From the NCBI GenBank assembly GCA_963966775.1, contig CAXAAH010000038.1, positions 1-13,561 of the forward strand: a stretch of 13,561 bases of DNA, given 5' to 3'. The notes beneath the pieces are model-generated. The model searched no databases and was not told the DNA's origin. It saw only the letters and a program-made list of their open reading frames with translations. This stretch comes from UBA685 sp002299005. GTDB lineage: Bacteria > Pseudomonadota > Alphaproteobacteria > Puniceispirillales > Puniceispirillaceae. Positions 1 through 7,293 of the stretch are shown here, piece by piece (positions within the stretch are counted from its first letter, which is position 1; every line of letters starts with the position of its first letter). Position numbers and translations under genes: made by a program.

Positions 1-98
1 GCGCGCTCATCGGCGGTCAATGTCAGCTCAGCTTCTTTGTGAAGGGCTTCTATGATTGCAAAGCTGTCATCTAAATTTAACGCTTGGTTTTGTCCCAC
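1..98 (-). CDS. possible 5' end of an unidentified gene running off the left edge
   Basis: Read on the minus strand, one frame stays open from a GTG at 98 to the window edge (32 codons). The other two frames contain stops. A GGAG lies 8 nt upstream of the GTG, and an in-frame stop lies a few codons further up. The visible peptide is polar and helical-looking (it begins MGQNQALNLDDSF) and matches no family I can name. If real, the gene is divergent from the epimerase at 377, and the AT-rich stretch 99-376 would carry both promoters. The evidence is only an open frame plus a ribosome site, so the call is weak. Confidence 0.4.
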   Translation of the reverse strand, partial: MGQNQALNLDDSFAIIEALHKEAELTLTADER

Positions 99-376
99 CA
101 GACACGCTCCGCTATGTTGCTGTTACTCAAATATAAGGTGACATATCTAAGATTTAGAAATTTCTTAAGTTACATAGTGAACACAATATTTGGTGAAGTC
201 TACCTGTTTTTTACTCTATATTTGGTGTTTATGTATCATTCTATCAGACAAAGATGAGGCCATTTTTCCCAAGCGGGCTATAGGCATAGGCTGGCAAAAC
301 TGGTATGAGTTTGAGAGCAGGCATAGTGGCTTTAGGTGCCTGTGCGAATAAAGATAAGGCCATAAGGGGATATCAG
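99..376. promoter_or_regulatory. AT-rich intergenic region with a direct repeat, probable promoter region
   Basis: This AT-rich stretch lies between the possible divergent gene at the left edge and the epimerase. The 10-mer ATATTTGGTG occurs twice, at 186-195 and 218-227, with starts 32 bp apart (about three helical turns). I could not fix a convincing -35/-10 pair. An ATG at 305 is in frame with the epimerase, but the translated leader before codon 25 does not resemble the family. Confidence 0.35.
364..370 (+). promoter_or_regulatory. ribosome binding site deciding a TTG start
   Basis: AAGGGGA sits 6 nt before the TTG at 377. The TTG is followed at once by the canonical KILVTGAAGFIG dinucleotide-binding start of short-chain epimerases. 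This makes TTG the likely initiator rather than the ATG at 305, which has no comparable site. Confidence 0.65.
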
Positions 377-1384
377 TTGAAGATATTAGTGACAGGGGCG
401 GCAGGCTTCATCGGGTACCATCTCACCAAGCGGCTATTGGCTGAGGGGCATGTGGTTATAGGCCTTGATGTGATGAATGACTATTATGAGGTGAGCCTGA
501 AAGAGGCGCGGCTGGCGCAAATTACCTCTGATAACCAGTTTCACTTTATCCAAGCTGATTTGGCAGATAGGCACGCTATTGAAAGGCTGTTTGCTGAGGA
601 GCAATTTGATTGTGTGATTAATTTGGCCGCCCAAGCAGGGGTGCGCTATTCAATGGAAAACCCGCATAGCTATGTTGATAGCAATGTGACAGGCTTTTTG
701 CATATTCTAGAAGGGTGCCGTCATCATGATGTGGGGCATCTGATTTATGCGTCATCTTCGTCTGTCTATGGGCTTGATGAGGCGATGCCATTTAATGAAG
801 GACAGAATGCTGACCATCCGCTGGCGCTTTATGGGGCCACGAAAAAAGCCAATGAGATGATGGCGCATAGCTATTCCAATCTATATGGCTTGCCGACAAC
901 GGGTCTGCGCTTTTTTACCGTCTATGGGCCGTGGATGCGCCCTGATATGGCCTTGTTCCTATTCACCAAGGCGATCTTTAAAGGTGAGGCTATTAAGGTT
1001 TTCAATAATGGTGAGATGGTGCGTGATTTCACCTATATTGACGATATCGTCGAAGGGATTGTGCGCTTGGTCGATAAGCCTGCGACGCCTGATGAGGCGT
1101 TTGATAAGCATCTGCCTGATAGTGGTAAATCAATGATGCCTTATCGTTTGTTTAATATTGGCAATGGTAACCCTGTGCCGTTGATGGATTATATCAACGC
1201 CATCGAAGAGGCGACGGGGATTGAGGCGATTAAAGAATTTCTGCCAATGCAACCTGGTGATGCCAAAGTCACGAGCGCCGATACAAGCAGACTGCATGAA
1301 TGGGTGGGCTTTAAACCTGATACGTCTGTCAAAGACGGCGTGGCAAAATTTGTGGCATGGTATAGGGATTATTATAATGTCTGA
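377..1384 (+). CDS. NAD-dependent epimerase, UDP-glucuronate 4-epimerase-like
   Basis: An extended short-chain dehydrogenase/reductase that probably interconverts UDP-glucuronate and UDP-galacturonate for surface glycan synthesis in the cytoplasm. From the TTG start it has 335 residues, the usual length of the CapI/LpsL-type family. GAAGFIG at residues 7-13 binds NAD. The YASSSSVYG block at 124-132 supplies the catalytic Ser/Thr region, and YGATK at 152-156 gives the Tyr152/Lys156 pair. The segments RFFTVYGPWMRPDMA (178-192) and VRDFTYIDDIVEGI (215-228) are typical of UDP-glucuronate 4-epimerases rather than GalE or dehydratases. It overlaps the following oligosaccharyltransferase gene by 8 nt, so the two are co-transcribed and probably translationally coupled. 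The exact sugar is inferred from family resemblance. An ATG at 305 would add 24 leader residues but lacks a ribosome site. Confidence 0.88.
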   Translation: MKILVTGAAGFIGYHLTKRLLAEGHVVIGLDVMNDYYEVSLKEARLAQITSDNQFHFIQADLADRHAIERLFAEEQFDCVINLAAQAGVRYSMENPHSYVDSNVTGFLHILEGCRHHDVGHLIYASSSSVYGLDEAMPFNEGQNADHPLALYGATKKANEMMAHSYSNLYGLPTTGLRFFTVYGPWMRPDMALFLFTKAIFKGEAIKVFNNGEMVRDFTYIDDIVEGIVRLVDKPATPDEAFDKHLPDSGKSMMPYRLFNIGNGNPVPLMDYINAIEEATGIEAIKEFLPMQPGDAKVTSADTSRLHEWVGFKPDTSVKDGVAKFVAWYRDYYNV

Positions 1385-3503
1385 TAAGATGGTGCGGCTA
1401 GGTATCAAGATGGATGCGCTCGCGCAGTGGCATCAGAAGATTGCGTTATTTCCACTGATTGGCCGCCTTGCGCCATCACGTGCTTTTATGCTTATCGCGG
1501 TGCTTGTCGGTCTCTTTGCGGCTTTTGCGAATTACGATATTCGCCAGTCGCAATATCAGGTTTGGCAGGCCAATAAACAAATCACCTTTTTGGATGAAAC
1601 GCCGTTATTCTCAACAACAGATGCCAGCTATTTTGTGGGGCTTGCCCGCCAATATAAACAAACAGGTGATGAGCTTGATTTCCAAAAAAAGCGCCTCTAT
1701 CCGCATAATGAAATTCAGCTAGCAGAGGCGCCGCCAAAAGATAGCGCGTTTGATTTCCCCCTATTATCGGTCCTTATTGCTAGTTTCTCCGCGGATGATT
1801 CAACACAGACTTTATTGAAAACAGCGCACGCGCTTCTTCCTATCCTAGGGTTTATGATGGCGCTTGGTATCTTGCTTGCCTTTGGGGCGTCTGGCTTTTG
1901 GCTAGAAGGGGCTGTGGCGGCGATTGGCGCTGGTCTGGCGCCGACATTTTTAATGCGATCATCGGTGGGGCGTATTGATACAGATATCCTCAATCTAGGC
2001 TTTTTCTATGCGGTTTTGGGCCTGACGATTTTTGCTGGCCGTGCGGCAAGCCTGCGTGCCGCGATATCTTGGACGCTAGCGGCGGCTGTGATGCTCCAGC
2101 TATTTTTCTGGTGGTATGACAAGGCTGAATTTGGCTTTGCTTTCACGATTGGGCTGGTCTGGCTCTCGGCTGTCACAAGCCGGTCTTGGCAAAGGCCGCT
2201 TATTCTTGGCGTGCTATTTTTGCTTGTCTCAGGCCTTGCGTTTAAGACGATTGGTATCTCGTCAGATTCATCCTACTTTGTCGATACATCAACAACGGGC
2301 GCGCTGATTTTCCCGAATACATTTAAGACGATCACAGAATTGCGTATCATACCTTTTGCGCAAATTATGACAGGGATCACAGCGTTTTATGGCTTAGGTG
2401 TGTTTGGTGTTTTGGGGCTGGCCATTTTTGCCTTTCGCCATCCTGTATTGGCCGTGGTTTATGGCCCGGCCTCTTTATTTGCGCTCGCGAATTTTCTTGT
2501 TGGTAATCGCGCAGTTTTCTATTCAGCGCCGATGATTTGGTTTGGCGTAGGCTTCCTTGCTATATTGCTTGTGCGCCTTGCTCTTATAAAAGCACCGCAA
2601 ATCATTGCCAAATTACGCGACGCAGAGATGCTCGCCTCTGGCCTTGTCGTGGCGCTTATTATGGGCAGTGTTTTCAGCTTTCATAAATCAGAAGCCTATG
2701 TGCCAAGCCCCTCATTTCCAAAAGAGATTATGCGCGGTTTTGCGGCGGCAAAGGATAATTTGCCAGAGACGGCGGTTATCGCGACATGGTGGGATTATGG
2801 CTATGCCAGCATGCTATTTAATGACTATGCCACCTTGCATGATGGGGGCGCGCAATCGACGCCTGTTACGCATTATTTTGCCCGGGCAATCTTGGCTGAA
2901 TCTCAGCGGGAAACACATGCGATTTTGCGCAATTTGGCGCAGTCAGGCTTAACAGGCATTCAGCAAAATAGTGCTTCATTCGAGGCGGCTGAAGCGCATA
3001 TTTTGGGGCCGAATTATCAAGATGGGCCGCCTGTTTATTTGGTGCTAACAAAGCAAATGGCCGGCTGGTCAGGCTCTATCTCAAAGCTTGGCCTATGGGA
3101 TACCAAAACAGGTCAGCCAATTAATGCCGAAGCAAGTGCCAATGGCCCGATATTGGCTTATACCAATCTGCAATGTGAGCCAGGTGAGCGCCCTGACGCG
3201 CCTGTCTGTAATGGCTCTGTGTTTGATCTTGCCAAGGGTACGGTCGCTGGCCAGCCGGCATTAAGCGAAGTCACGCAAGCGACAGATGGCAAGATTGAGG
3301 GGCGCAATCCCTTGCAAAGACGCGCTTTGAATAGCATTCATATCTCAGAGGTGCGTGATGAAGGTGTCAGTGTCTTGCTGTCGCATAACCGCCTTGCCAA
3401 TAGCAGCTTCCATGAATTATTTCATCTAAATGAAGTGGAAGATGCGCTGTTCCAGCTTGTCTATGATGATTATCCGCATGTGCGTATTTACGCGCTGAAG
3501 TGA
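1377..3503 (+). CDS. pglB: PglB/STT3-type oligosaccharyltransferase
   Basis: A membrane oligosaccharyltransferase predicted to move a lipid-linked glycan to Asn in the periplasm. It has 708 residues, close to Campylobacter PglB (about 713). An N-terminal multi-pass membrane part (about 35-435) is followed by a soluble C-terminal domain. Catalytic landmarks line up with C. lari PglB: Asp82 in TTDASYF (Asp56), Arg194 seven residues before Asp201-Thr-Asp203 (Arg147, Asp154, Asp156), Glu321 in TITE (the TIxE motif, Glu319), Arg378 in GNR (Arg375), and WWDYG at 471-475. The C-terminal tail SSFHELFHL...VRIYALK resembles the end of C. jejuni PglB. The bacterial MxxI motif appears as M561-A-G-W564. 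The start ATG at 1377 has AGGGA 8 nt upstream and overlaps the epimerase stop. Family assignment is firm; that it N-glycosylates proteins here is inference, and the acceptor sequon is unknown. Confidence 0.88.
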   Translation: MSDKMVRLGIKMDALAQWHQKIALFPLIGRLAPSRAFMLIAVLVGLFAAFANYDIRQSQYQVWQANKQITFLDETPLFSTTDASYFVGLARQYKQTGDELDFQKKRLYPHNEIQLAEAPPKDSAFDFPLLSVLIASFSADDSTQTLLKTAHALLPILGFMMALGILLAFGASGFWLEGAVAAIGAGLAPTFLMRSSVGRIDTDILNLGFFYAVLGLTIFAGRAASLRAAISWTLAAAVMLQLFFWWYDKAEFGFAFTIGLVWLSAVTSRSWQRPLILGVLFLLVSGLAFKTIGISSDSSYFVDTSTTGALIFPNTFKTITELRIIPFAQIMTGITAFYGLGVFGVLGLAIFAFRHPVLAVVYGPASLFALANFLVGNRAVFYSAPMIWFGVGFLAILLVRLALIKAPQIIAKLRDAEMLASGLVVALIMGSVFSFHKSEAYVPSPSFPKEIMRGFAAAKDNLPETAVIATWWDYGYASMLFNDYATLHDGGAQSTPVTHYFARAILAESQRETHAILRNLAQSGLTGIQQNSASFEAAEAHILGPNYQDGPPVYLVLTKQMAGWSGSISKLGLWDTKTGQPINAEASANGPILAYTNLQCEPGERPDAPVCNGSVFDLAKGTVAGQPALSEVTQATDGKIEGRNPLQRRALNSIHISEVRDEGVSVLLSHNRLANSSFHELFHLNEVEDALFQLVYDDYPHVRIYALK

Positions 3504-4748
3504 TTAGCGTGAGCCAAAACCTGTCAGGATGGTCGTCAGGGTACGGGTGATCACCAAGATATCAAGCGTCGGGCCGAAATGCTTTATGTAATAGAGGTCA
3601 TGCGATAATTTTACGCGTGAGCTGTCCTTGTCATCCGCATAGCCTTGTACCACTTGCGCCCAGCCTGTAATGCCGGGGCGAACAAGCTGGCGTAACTCAA
3701 ATTGCGGGATTTCTTGGCACAAACTATCAAATAAGGCGCGCTGTTCGGGGCGAGGGCCGATTAATGACATGTCGCCGCGCAACACATTCCACAATTGCGG
3801 CAACTCATCAATGCGGCTTTTGCGCAAAAAATTACCGTATTTGATAATGCGCGGATCACCTTTGGTCGCGAATTGCTGGCCTGTTTTTTCAGAATCCAAA
3901 TGCATGGTTCTAAATTTGAAAATCGTGAAACTCTTGCTATCAAGGCCAACGCGCTCTTGCGAGAAAATCGCCGGACCAGGTGAGGTTAGTTTGATGAGAA
4001 TGACGGTCGCAACCCAAATTGGCGCTGTCACAATCAACAAGGCAAGCGTAATTAAGAGCTCACTAAATCGCCTAATGGGGCGGTAAAATTGGCTGTCTTT
4101 TGCCCCTTGGGTCAGGGCGCCAAGAGATAGGTTTTCAAGACTGCCATGATGGGTTTCAAGAAATCGTTCGGCAATCACAATTTTCTTGCCTGCCGGCGTA
4201 TCAAACCCAAAGGCATAGCGAAAATAATCTGATGTCATGCTGTCTTGCGAAATAAGCAAAAGGCCGTCGGTTTGATTAATGGCTAGGTCTTTGTGCGACA
4301 GAGATGAAAAAGAAAGCGCTTCTTTTTTCAATAGAGTCTCGGCCTTCTCGCCCTTAATGACAAAAAGTGAGGTCTTGTCATTCTTGGCGATTTCATGCTG
4401 ATGCGAGAGCAGTAACGCCAAAGAGCAAGGCAGTCCAAGCATAAGCACTATGATGGAATAATCGATGCGGGCCGCTAGTAATCCGAATACAGATAATAGG
4501 GTGAAGCTGAAAAAGACCCAAATCATTTGGTGATTAGCATGGCGAATGCTGAGCATCTTGAGGCGCAAAAAAACCAATAAGGACGCAATGTGGATGCCGC
4601 CAAGGATGAAGTAAGAATTACGTGATGTGTCTGCGTCTGTTGGTAATTGCGCCAGATCAAAACTATGAGATAGGGCGGCTATGATGGTTAAGAGACATAA
4701 GGGCGATAGTAAAAGCAATGCTACTTTATTAATAACTAATAATTTCAT
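3504..4748 (-). CDS. polyprenyl-phosphate sugar-1-phosphate transferase (WcaJ/WbaP type)
   Basis: This initiating transferase puts a sugar-1-phosphate from a UDP-sugar onto undecaprenyl phosphate, the first membrane step of glycan assembly. It has 414 residues. Four N-terminal membrane segments (about 8-27, 46-63, 74-93, 97-115) and a soluble linker precede the catalytic bacterial sugar-transferase domain (about 225-410). That domain starts with the hydrophobic re-entrant helix 230-253 and TSPGPAIFSQERVG, then FKFRTM, the Asp314-Glu315 catalytic dyad in SRIDELPQLWNVL, and GDMSLIGPRPE. It is thus the large polytopic kind, not the small PglC kind. The start chosen is ATG at 4748, after a weak CGGGT; an in-frame TTG at 4772 would add 8 residues. 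It lies 74 nt downstream of galE on the same strand and is probably co-transcribed. Its stop abuts the pglB stop. Sugar specificity cannot be read from the sequence. Confidence 0.88.
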   Translation of the reverse strand: MKLLVINKVALLLLSPLCLLTIIAALSHSFDLAQLPTDADTSRNSYFILGGIHIASLLVFLRLKMLSIRHANHQMIWVFFSFTLLSVFGLLAARIDYSIIVLMLGLPCSLALLLSHQHEIAKNDKTSLFVIKGEKAETLLKKEALSFSSLSHKDLAINQTDGLLLISQDSMTSDYFRYAFGFDTPAGKKIVIAERFLETHHGSLENLSLGALTQGAKDSQFYRPIRRFSELLITLALLIVTAPIWVATVILIKLTSPGPAIFSQERVGLDSKSFTIFKFRTMHLDSEKTGQQFATKGDPRIIKYGNFLRKSRIDELPQLWNVLRGDMSLIGPRPEQRALFDSLCQEIPQFELRQLVRPGITGWAQVVQGYADDKDSSRVKLSHDLYYIKHFGPTLDILVITRTLTTILTGFGSR

Positions 4749-4776
4749 TCGCAAACCCGTAACAAACGCCAAAATA

Positions 4777-4791
4777 ACATGTTGAGCATGT
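4777..4791. repeat. small inverted repeat between galE and the sugar transferase
   Basis: ACATG and CATGT arms (4777-4781 and 4787-4791) flank a 5-nt centre in the 74-nt gap. In the minus-strand transcript the arms are followed by a U-rich stretch broken by A. The stem is only 5 bp of mostly A/T pairs, so it may be a weak attenuator, an operator, or chance. Confidence 0.25.
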
Positions 4792-4822
4792 ATTATGTCA
4801 TTTGCGGCTTATAAAGCAAAAG

Positions 4823-5839
4823 CTAATTATCGCGATACCCATGAGGGTTTTGAGACTGCCAGCGCCAGACATCTTCACACATCTCATTAATGCCAAATTG
4901 GGCGTGCCAGCCAAGTAGTCTTTTGGCCTTGTCACACTCTGCATAAGAGTTGGCAAGATCGCCTTTTCGGCGTGGCTCATAGCGCAAGGGGATAGGTTTA
5001 CCAGAGGCTTTCTCAAAGGCGGCAACAACTTCTAGCACAGAATAACCGCGCCCTGTGCCAAGGTTAATCGCCTCAAATCCGGTATGTTCGGCGATATAAT
5101 CAACCGCCGCCACATGGCCAGAGGCGAGGTCATTAATGTGGATATAATCACGCACGCCTGTGCCGTCCTTGGTCTCGTAATCATTGCCAAAGACAGAGAG
5201 CGCGTCACGCCTGCCAATGGCAACCTGTGCGATAAAGGGGACAAGATTATTTGGAATCCCTGCCGGGTCTTCGCCAATCATGCCTGATTTATGCGCGCCT
5301 ACCGGATTGAAATAACGCAAAACCACCGCTGATTTTGCCGGGTCAGTCTTCGTCCAATCATGGATGATTTCTTCGGCGAAATATTTGGTGCGCCCATAGG
5401 TGTTAATCGGCGCCGTTGGGTGCGCTTCATCAAAGGGCAAATAATCGGGCAAGCCATAAACAGTCGCAGAAGAGGAGAAGATGATATTCTTGCAGCCGCA
5501 CCCATCCATCGCGCGAAGCAGGCTGATGGTGCCTTGGATATTCTCTTCATAATAGGTGAGCGGGATGTCTTCTGATTCACCCACCGCCTTTAATCCGGCA
5601 AAATGGATCACAGCTTCTGGCTTGAATTGCTGGAACGTCTCGCTCAAAGAGGGCTGGTCGGTAATTGTCTGCTCGCTCATCTCGAAGGTGCGGTTTGATA
5701 GGCTCTTCACGCGCGCTAGGGCTTCTGGTGATGAATTGGCGTAATTATCAATCACAAGCGCCTCATGCCCATCACCCAAAATATCAAGAAGCGTGTGAGA
5801 GCCGATATAACCGGCACCGCCTGTAATCGCTATGCGCAT
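4823..5839 (-). CDS. galE: UDP-glucose/UDP-N-acetylglucosamine 4-epimerase
   Basis: A cytoplasmic NAD-dependent UDP-hexose 4-epimerase of 338 residues, the same length as E. coli GalE and alignable almost end to end. Visible motifs are GGAGYIGSHT (7-16), HFAGLKAVGES (79-89), SSSATVYG with Ser124, Tyr148 and Lys152 of YGRTK, and LRYFNPVGAH plus GEDPAGIPNNL (189-199). At the position of E. coli Tyr299, the gatekeeper that excludes N-acetyl sugars, this protein has Ser298 (GDLANSYAE against GDLPAYWAD in E. coli). A small residue there is known to allow UDP-GlcNAc/UDP-GalNAc, so it may work as a Gne. The start ATG at 5839 has GGGGA 8 nt upstream. It leads a minus-strand pair with the sugar transferase and is divergent from the ligase-family gene. 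Epimerase identity is firm; N-acetyl activity is inference. Confidence 0.93.
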   Translation of the reverse strand: MRIAITGGAGYIGSHTLLDILGDGHEALVIDNYANSSPEALARVKSLSNRTFEMSEQTITDQPSLSETFQQFKPEAVIHFAGLKAVGESEDIPLTYYEENIQGTISLLRAMDGCGCKNIIFSSSATVYGLPDYLPFDEAHPTAPINTYGRTKYFAEEIIHDWTKTDPAKSAVVLRYFNPVGAHKSGMIGEDPAGIPNNLVPFIAQVAIGRRDALSVFGNDYETKDGTGVRDYIHINDLASGHVAAVDYIAEHTGFEAINLGTGRGYSVLEVVAAFEKASGKPIPLRYEPRRKGDLANSYAECDKAKRLLGWHAQFGINEMCEDVWRWQSQNPHGYRDN

Positions 5840-6000
5840 GAACCTTGTCCCCGTGAAGCGGCATTCCTATAAACGTCAGCTATCAATATCATTTTACAGC
5901 GTGATTTGTCATGGCAAAATAATATGCGCATTGTCTTCACGCACCAATTATCCTAGTGTCTGCGCAGTTATTTTATTTATCTCATAGCTATGAGCGTCTT
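5840..6000. promoter_or_regulatory. divergent intergenic region between galE and the O-antigen ligase-family gene
   Basis: This AT-rich 161-bp gap must hold promoters for both directions. Candidate hexamers (for example TAATAT near 5921 on the plus strand) have no partner at a good distance, so no promoter is fixed. The right part (from 5956) could be coding if a GTG at 5956 is the true start of the downstream gene. Confidence 0.35.
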
Positions 6001-7266
6001 ATGACCTATTCACAAGCCATCACCCTAACCGATTATATAAAGCTTATTTGGCAGGATATGAAATCTGCTCTCGCGCCTATGGGGCGGGCTAATCGGGGGT
6101 TTCATATCTTCTGGTTGTTGGGGCCGTTTATTTTACTGATTGAACGCTCGCCAGCTGATTTATGGCTGACGGTTTTGGCGCTTGCTTTTGTGGTGCGTGT
6201 AATCGCGCTTAAGCAAACAGATTGGTTAAAGGTTTTTTGGGTGCGTGCCGCCTTTGCCTTTTGGGCAGTTATCTTGGTCTCGGGTCTCCTCTCACAAGCG
6301 CCTGCCTATGCCGGTGGTGAAGCTTTTATTTGGATACGATTCCCGCTATTTGCGATGGCGACGGTCTTTTGGTTGGGCGCAGATAGGCGGTTATTATATG
6401 CGATGATGGCGTCTACGGCTTTGGGTTTGCTCATCATGTGCGGGATCCTATCGGCCGAATTGCTCATCGAAGGGCAAAAGGGCGGGCGTCTATCATGGCC
6501 TTATGGTGATTTGGTGCCGGGGAATTATGTCGCCAAGGTCGGCTTGCCTGTATTCACGGTGATGGTGGCGCTGGCGGTTTCTGTGAAGGGGCGCATTGCG
6601 GCGATATCTGGCTTTGTGGCGCTGTTTACGATGATGATTTCTATCATGACGGGCGAGCGCATTAACTTTCTTATCCGCGCCTGTAGCGGCATGTTGGCAG
6701 GTCTTTTATGGAAGCCGAAATGGAACCGCTATTTGGCGTTGGTCGCAATAGAAGTGCTGGCGGTGGTCATGTTATTCACCGCGGCACCTGATGTTGGTAA
6801 CCGCTATGTGAATCATTTCATTAGTGAATTACCAACAGGTGACCATTCTGTTTATTATAATACGATGGCACCTGGTATGATGGCGTTTGAACAAGCGCCT
6901 ATTTTGGGGATTGGGACAGGTAATTTCCGCAATATGTGTCCTGAGATTGTCGGGGATTTGCCAAAGCTTCGGTGCCATCCGCATCCGCATAATTTCTATA
7001 TCCAGATGTTGGGCGAGACAGGGATTATTGGCTTTATCTTTGGCGTGATATTCCTATGGTCGATTATTTTTACCTGCTTTAAGGCTAGTTGGCGCAACCG
7101 TGATAATGTGGTTTTGGCAACCGCTTGGGTGGTGCCATTTGGCCTGTTTTGGCCGATTGCAAGCTCGGCTGATTTCTTTGGGCAATGGAATAATATCTTT
7201 ATGTGGAGCGCGGTCGCGCTTGCGCTTGGGGCCGTGAATTTAGCCTCTGATAAAAAAGCCTCTTAA
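6001..7266 (+). CDS. O-antigen ligase/polymerase family membrane protein
   Basis: An inner-membrane protein of the O-antigen ligase (Wzy_C/WaaL) superfamily, which joins or polymerises undecaprenyl-linked glycans on the periplasmic side. It has 421 residues with about ten hydrophobic segments. The large periplasmic loop lies at about 264-340. It ends in the family signature GIGTGNFRNMCPE (303-315) and HPHPHNFYIQMLGETGIIGF (326-345), where His330 before Asn is the conserved histidine of ligases. TGERINFL (217-224) supplies the conserved TGxR arginine Arg220. The start used is ATG at 6001, with a weak GAG 6 nt before it; an in-frame GTG at 5956 would add 15 residues but has no ribosome site. 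It is divergent from galE and beside the transferase/PglB genes, so it may use the same lipid-linked precursor. Ligase and polymerase cannot be told apart by sequence alone. Confidence 0.85.
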   Translation: MTYSQAITLTDYIKLIWQDMKSALAPMGRANRGFHIFWLLGPFILLIERSPADLWLTVLALAFVVRVIALKQTDWLKVFWVRAAFAFWAVILVSGLLSQAPAYAGGEAFIWIRFPLFAMATVFWLGADRRLLYAMMASTALGLLIMCGILSAELLIEGQKGGRLSWPYGDLVPGNYVAKVGLPVFTVMVALAVSVKGRIAAISGFVALFTMMISIMTGERINFLIRACSGMLAGLLWKPKWNRYLALVAIEVLAVVMLFTAAPDVGNRYVNHFISELPTGDHSVYYNTMAPGMMAFEQAPILGIGTGNFRNMCPEIVGDLPKLRCHPHPHNFYIQMLGETGIIGFIFGVIFLWSIIFTCFKASWRNRDNVVLATAWVVPFGLFWPIASSADFFGQWNNIFMWSAVALALGAVNLASDKKAS

Positions 7267-7293
7267 GGCCTCCATTACGGCCTCACGCCTTTT
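7265..7293 (+). terminator. weak candidate terminator after the ligase-family gene
   Basis: AGGCC (7266-7270) can pair with GGCCT (7279-7283), or AAGGC with GCCTT (7287-7291) just before a short T run. Both stems are only 5 bp and the T tract is brief. It overlaps the gene's stop codon and the first operator palindrome of the next operon, so function is uncertain. Confidence 0.3.

Noticed and set aside
305..376. 24-residue N-terminal extension of the epimerase from the ATG at 305
   Set aside because: No ribosome site at 305, and the peptide does not resemble the family, whereas the TTG at 377 has a good ribosome site and gives the canonical N-terminus.
1221..1376. Upstream extension of the pglB reading frame inside the epimerase gene
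   Set aside because: It is an out-of-frame shadow of the epimerase 3' end; the ATG at 1377 with AGGGA upstream gives the normal PglB length.
5956..6000. GTG start adding 15 residues to the ligase-family protein
   Set aside because: No ribosome site precedes the GTG; the ATG at 6001 is preferred, though only weakly supported.
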